13,550 bases of DNA. Source: Patescibacteria group bacterium. GTDB taxonomy: Bacteria > Patescibacteria > UBA1384 > CAILIB01. This document shows, piece by piece, positions 13,057-13,550 of this stretch. Under the pieces are notes generated by a model. It did not search any database, was not told the origin of the DNA, and saw nothing but the letters and a program-made list of their open reading frames with translations. Each line of letters opens with the position of its first letter. Positions within the stretch are counted from its first letter, which is position 1. The position numbers and the translations under genes were made by a program. The DNA lies in NCBI GenBank assembly GCA_020696955.1, contig JAJFBK010000012.1, positions 1 to 13,550 on the forward strand, read 5' to 3'.

Positions 13057-13103
13057 ATGATGGTAGCGGCCCCTCCATTTATGTTTCGTATACGATATCA
13101 TAT

Positions 13104-13109
13104 TTTATA
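13104..13109 (-). promoter_or_regulatory. -10 element for the GGDEF-EAL gene
   Basis: On the minus strand TATAAA (five of six bases) would start transcription near 13097, giving a leader of about 40 bases to the ATG at 13056. No consensus -35 is present; the 16-bp palindrome occupies that position. A GGAGG 15 bases before the ATG (13072-13076) is far for a Shine-Dalgarno. Confidence 0.42.
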
Positions 13110-13117
13110 AAAATGTC

Positions 13118-13133
13118 TGCATGAGCTCATGCA
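13118..13133. promoter_or_regulatory. Perfect 16-bp palindrome, candidate operator
   Basis: TGCATGAGCTCATGCA is identical to its reverse complement. It sits nine bases from the -10 of the GGDEF-EAL gene, at its -35 position, and four bases from the -35 of the divergent tRNA promoter. No T run follows and the stem has no loop, so it is not a terminator. A dimeric regulator binding here could control both sides; this is inference. Confidence 0.45.
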
Positions 13134-13136
13134 TTA

Positions 13137-13165
13137 TTGCGTAAAACTCGACTTTAACCTATTAT
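13137..13165 (+). promoter_or_regulatory. Promoter of tRNA-Arg(CCG)
   Basis: TTGCGT (13137-13142) and TATTAT (13160-13165, five of six -10 bases) are 17 bases apart. The -10 ends 13 bases before the first base of the tRNA, which leaves a short 5' leader for RNase P. Confidence 0.55.
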
Positions 13166-13178
13166 CCAGAAGAAATAC

Positions 13179-13254
13179 GCATCCGTAGCTCAGTGGATAG
13201 AGCGTCTGGTTCCGGTCCAGAAGGCCGTAGGTCCGATTCCTGCCGGATGTACCA
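13179..13254 (+). tRNA. tRNA-Arg (anticodon CCG), CCA encoded
   Basis: The 76 bases fold into a full cloverleaf. The acceptor stem is GCATCCG with CGGATGT (13179-13185, 13244-13250), the D stem is GCTC/GAGC (13188-13191, 13200-13203), and the anticodon stem is TCTGG/CCAGA (13205-13209, 13217-13221) with loop TTCCGGT. The variable loop has 5 bases, the T stem is GTAGG/CCTGC (13227-13231, 13239-13243), the discriminator is A and CCA is encoded. The anticodon CCG (13212-13214) reads the arginine codon CGG. Two features are unusual: the acceptor begins with a G1-U72 wobble, and the T loop is TCCGATT, so position 55 (13233) is C where uridine, made into pseudouridine, is nearly invariant. It is otherwise well formed and probably functional. 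Confidence 0.93.
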
Positions 13255-13260
13255 TTATTC

Positions 13261-13266
13261 TAAAAT
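13261..13266 (+). promoter_or_regulatory. Candidate -10 element for the methyltransferase gene
   Basis: TAAAAT (five of six -10 bases) ends five bases before the ATG at 13272, seven bases after the tRNA's CCA. No -35 is evident because that position is inside the tRNA. Co-transcription with the tRNA is the alternative. Confidence 0.28.
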
Positions 13267-13271
13267 AAACG

Positions 13272-13550
13272 ATGAATGATCTTATAATGGCCGGTTGGCC
13301 AGATTATGAGCTGATAGACACTGGTGAAGGAAAGCGTCTAGAGCGATTTGGCGCTTTTTTAAGCGTGCGTCCAGACCCTAACGTCATATGGAGGAAGAGC
13401 GACTCTGGTCACCAGGGGTGGAAAACCCCAGACCTTCTGTTTAAAGGAAAAGAAGTTGAAGGAGGCTGGGAAGCTGACACGAAGCGGCTTAAGGGTTGGA
13501 AGATCTCATACAACAAAGCAACTTTTCAAATTTTGCCTTCTTCTTTTCGT
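13272..13550 (+). CDS. SAM-dependent methyltransferase, RlmI/COG1092-like, N-terminal part (runs off the right edge)
   Basis: The plus strand is open from ATG (13272-13274) to the window end, giving 93 residues. The start W-P-D-Y-E-L-I-D-T-G-E-G-x-R-L-E-R-F-G (residues 9-27) followed by R-P-D-P-N-V-I-W (33-40) is the N-terminal pattern of a bacterial class I methyltransferase group annotated as 23S rRNA (cytosine-C5) or general SAM-dependent methyltransferase (COG1092). In these proteins the residues up to about 100 form the substrate-recognition part, and the SAM-binding Rossmann domain follows. That part is outside the window, so catalytic motifs cannot be checked. The gene begins 17 bases after the tRNA and may be read with it or from its own -10. 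The family call rests on the N terminus only. Confidence 0.65.
   Translation, partial: MNDLIMAGWPDYELIDTGEGKRLERFGAFLSVRPDPNVIWRKSDSGHQGWKTPDLLFKGKEVEGGWEADTKRLKGWKISYNKATFQILPSSFR

Noticed and set aside
13057..13101. Upstream ATG of the GGDEF-EAL gene
   Set aside because: This ATG overlaps or precedes the expected transcription start from the TATAAA at 13104-13109, and the extra 15 residues do not resemble the domain.
13179..13254. tRNA-Arg as an integration site for a mobile element
   Set aside because: No integrase, direct repeat of the tRNA 3' end or atypical block is seen next to it within the window.

Overview
The window most resembles the chromosome of a Patescibacteria (CPR) bacterium, possibly from the Saccharibacteria side. 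This is inferred from gene content: a short VirB2/TrbC-like pilin with a Sec signal, a 58-residue DUF6496 protein, a YggT-like protein with an N-terminal soluble extension, a small secreted cysteine protein, compact gene spacing and almost no Shine-Dalgarno sequences. No ribosomal or marker gene in the window proves the lineage. No mobile element, integrase, CRISPR array or defence island was seen.

Layout. The left edge (1-1866, minus strand) holds the N-terminal part of a secreted cysteine-containing protein, a TipA-type MerR regulator, and a two-gene operon of a zinc-ribbon protein and an unknown 122-aa protein that ends in a clear hairpin terminator. From 2005 the plus strand carries a GlcD-type FAD-linked oxidase (with terminator) and a membrane-anchored CapA-type metallophosphatase. 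CapA overlaps the convergent 3' end of a minus-strand pair, isopentenyl-diphosphate isomerase (idi) and a DUF1801 protein, joined by an ATGA overlap. Upstream of idi on the same strand is a 7-TM protein resembling a sensor-kinase input domain without a kinase. Divergent from it is a 617-aa HelD/UvrD-like helicase that ends at a perfect bidirectional terminator.

From 8485 to 10166 lies a stress/envelope cluster: a DUF892 (YciE/YciF) ferritin-like protein, divergent GlsB/YmgE and YggT-like membrane proteins, and the DUF6496 protein, which is too short for routine ORF calling. A pilin-like gene (10230-10604) follows and converges on a large PAS-PAS-GGDEF-EAL protein (10618-13056, minus). Its GGDEF, I-site and EAL motifs are intact, so c-di-GMP signalling is predicted. 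At the right edge are tRNA-Arg(CCG) with encoded CCA and the start of a RlmI/COG1092-like SAM-dependent methyltransferase.

The genes do not form one obvious pathway; most are independent housekeeping, envelope or signalling units. The most notable cross-gene pattern is that several genes carry a -10-like hexamer ending only 5-7 nt before their ATG and lack a Shine-Dalgarno sequence, which predicts leaderless transcripts. Other points of interest are a perfect 16-bp palindrome between the GGDEF-EAL gene and the tRNA, and a tRNA-Arg with C at the normally invariant position 55. No convincing wholly new multi-gene system was identified.
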